This document shows, piece by piece, positions 14,211-15,130 of a stretch of 15,130 nt of DNA; the first letter of the stretch is position 1, and every line of letters begins with the position of its first letter. The notes beneath the pieces were generated by a model. That model made no database searches. It worked only from the letters and a program-made list of their open reading frames with translations, and was not told where the DNA came from. The position numbers were made by a program, and so were the translations under genes. This DNA is from Methanomassiliicoccaceae archaeon (GTDB lineage: Archaea; Thermoplasmatota; Thermoplasmata; Methanomassiliicoccales; Methanomethylophilaceae), in assembly GCA_009776695.1 (NCBI GenBank), contig WRNI01000025.1, forward strand, positions 1-15,130. The letters are read 5' to 3'.

Positions 14211-14887
14211 TACAAGTACTGTATCAGGTCGAGCAGCGCACCCTTCGGATCGTCCGCCCTGATGATGCCTGACGCTAAAAGTACACCGTCCGCGCCCAGT
14301 TCCAATGCCGCCTTCACATCCTTCCCCGTCTTTATGCCGGCGCCGCAAAGCACGGAGATGTCGCGGCTCTCCTTCTTCACGGATGTTACGGTATTTTTTA
14401 CTATATAGGGATCGGCGTCCGTTACGGACACATTGCCGCCTATCAGCTCGGGAGGCTCGACGGCAATGATGTCCGGACGGAACTTTGCGATGCGCACCGC
14501 CGCTTCCACGGAATCAGCGCACACGATAGTCAGTAAATTTAATTCTCCGCACATTTTGATCGCTTTGGATATCGTGTCGTCGGTGCTTTTGTGCTCCGTA
14601 TGGTTTATCAGCGTCCCGAAAGCGCCGGCGCCTTTGATCACCGACGGCGTCATCCATCCTGTGGACGCTCCCGCCGGAAAAGGATCGGCGTTCTGCGCCA
14701 ATACCGGAATTTTGATGCTTCTCGCGATTATCCCGAGCTCCGGCGCGGGCGGACATACAGCGATGGCAACACCGGAATCCTTTGAAACTGCGGCGCACAT
14801 CTTGGTGATGTTCAGCGCCTTCGCTCCCTCCGCTTCCTCGTAGACCTTGAAATTTATGACGATGCTCGGTTTCGGCAATTTAATCAA
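14210..14887 (-). CDS. tpiA: Triosephosphate isomerase, archaeal type
   Basis: A 225-residue TIM-barrel enzyme that interconverts glyceraldehyde 3-phosphate and dihydroxyacetone phosphate in glycolysis and gluconeogenesis. Catalytic residues are visible: N12 and K14 (INFKVY), H96 in LINHTEH, and E144 in AVEPPELIGG. The phosphate-binding turn CGAGIKTG (181-188) and LLASGI near the end complete the pattern. The length is that of the short archaeal form, below the roughly 250 residues of bacterial enzymes. The start is TTG (14885-14887); an AGAGG about 12 nt upstream may serve it. It overlaps the upstream gene's stop by 8 nt, so the two are co-transcribed. Confidence 0.95.
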   Translation of the reverse strand: MIKLPKPSIVINFKVYEEAEGAKALNITKMCAAVSKDSGVAIAVCPPAPELGIIARSIKIPVLAQNADPFPAGASTGWMTPSVIKGAGAFGTLINHTEHKSTDDTISKAIKMCGELNLLTIVCADSVEAAVRIAKFRPDIIAVEPPELIGGNVSVTDADPYIVKNTVTSVKKESRDISVLCGAGIKTGKDVKAALELGADGVLLASGIIRADDPKGALLDLIQYL

Positions 14888-15130
14888 TTCTTTCGAACCT
14901 CTTGGTCAGTTCCTTCAGGACCTCCGGTCTTGAAGTATATTCCATCTCATCGGGTGATAATATCGCAGGCATGAACGGCCCGTGGCCTCTCATCATCTTG
15001 CTCGCCTTCACCGCGTTCGAGCGTACGTGGTCCCATTCGCTTCCGGAGAAGAAGTCTATCGGCGTGTGCGTGCCCGGTTTCGAATTCATCGGCTCGACGC
15101 CCTGGAATTTTCCCTCGTTCAGCTGAAGGC
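14880..15130 (-). CDS. fbp: C-terminal end of probable fructose-1,6-bisphosphate aldolase/phosphatase (partial)
   Basis: An open frame enters from the right edge with 82 codons visible and ends in TAA. The tail (TPIDFFSGSEWDHVRSNAVK, then MMRGHGPFMPAILSPDEMEYTSRPEVLKELTKRFE) resembles the C terminus of the bifunctional archaeal FBP aldolase/phosphatase, whose end carries a similar EEMEYT-x-LP-x-VL-x-KL pattern. That enzyme makes fructose 6-phosphate from triose phosphates in gluconeogenesis, which fits the directly downstream tpiA. The catalytic parts lie outside the window, so the call rests on the tail and on context. Confidence 0.7.
   Translation of the reverse strand, partial: LQLNEGKFQGVEPMNSKPGTHTPIDFFSGSEWDHVRSNAVKASKMMRGHGPFMPAILSPDEMEYTSRPEVLKELTKRFERID

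Overview
The window reads as a methanogenic archaeon of the Thermoplasmata, most likely Methanomassiliicoccales or a close relative. This is inference from gene content: archaeal-type DnaG, the short archaeal triosephosphate isomerase, a gluconeogenic FBP aldolase/phosphatase tail, anaerobic-type cobyric acid synthase genes, a methylcobamide:coenzyme M methyltransferase-like protein, and GLUG-repeat adhesin-like and membrane-anchored surface proteins. TATA-like boxes about 25 nt upstream of start codons (leaderless style) are frequent; clear Shine-Dalgarno (SD) sites occur at only some genes. No rRNA, tRNA, CRISPR array, insertion sequence or in-frame amber (pyrrolysine) codon was found.

Layout. 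(1) 1-132: the end of an unidentified plus-strand membrane-like protein, meeting tail-to-tail a minus-strand pair: a GLUG adhesin-like surface protein (703-3087) and an overlapping DEDDh 3'-5' exonuclease (126-719). (2) 3175-3369: a ThiS/MoaD-type sulfur carrier ending in Gly-Gly, convergent with and overlapping a two-gene corrinoid operon on the minus strand. The operon is a complete cobyric acid synthase with an extra N-terminal Cys-rich domain (4176-5984), then an ATG/TGA-coupled paralogue holding only the ATPase/synthetase half (3358-4179). (3) 5985-6278: a 294-bp divergent intergenic region with two tandem modules that could each form the same pseudoknot topology. (4) 6279-7391: a UroD-fold corrinoid methyltransferase with the zinc-ligand pattern of MtaA/MtbA; 7464-8009: a protein I do not recognise. 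(5) 8010-8328: strong TATA boxes and a hairpin-rich leader before the operon dnaG (8329-9828) and a LonB-like AAA+ ATPase with a zinc-finger insert and no protease domain (9830-11347). (6) 11348-11728: no long gene, but a dense run of hairpins, a 28-codon minus-strand ORF with a near-perfect SD, and a possible SD-sequestering pseudoknot. (7) 12175-14160 and 11729-12178: a secreted, membrane-anchored lamin-tail/phospholipase-D-like protein coupled to a RimI-type acetyltransferase. (8) 14210-15130: tpiA following the C-terminal end of a probable fbp, a gluconeogenesis pair.

How the genes fit together. Cobyric acid synthase and the divergent methyl-corrinoid:CoM methyltransferase link corrinoid synthesis to corrinoid-dependent methyl transfer, and the region between them carries the tandem modules. 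The strongest candidates for something undescribed are the hairpin array with its small ORF at 11420-11675, the tandem pseudoknot-like modules at 6034-6126, and the paired full/half cobyric acid synthases. All secondary structures were found by eye, not by energy calculation.
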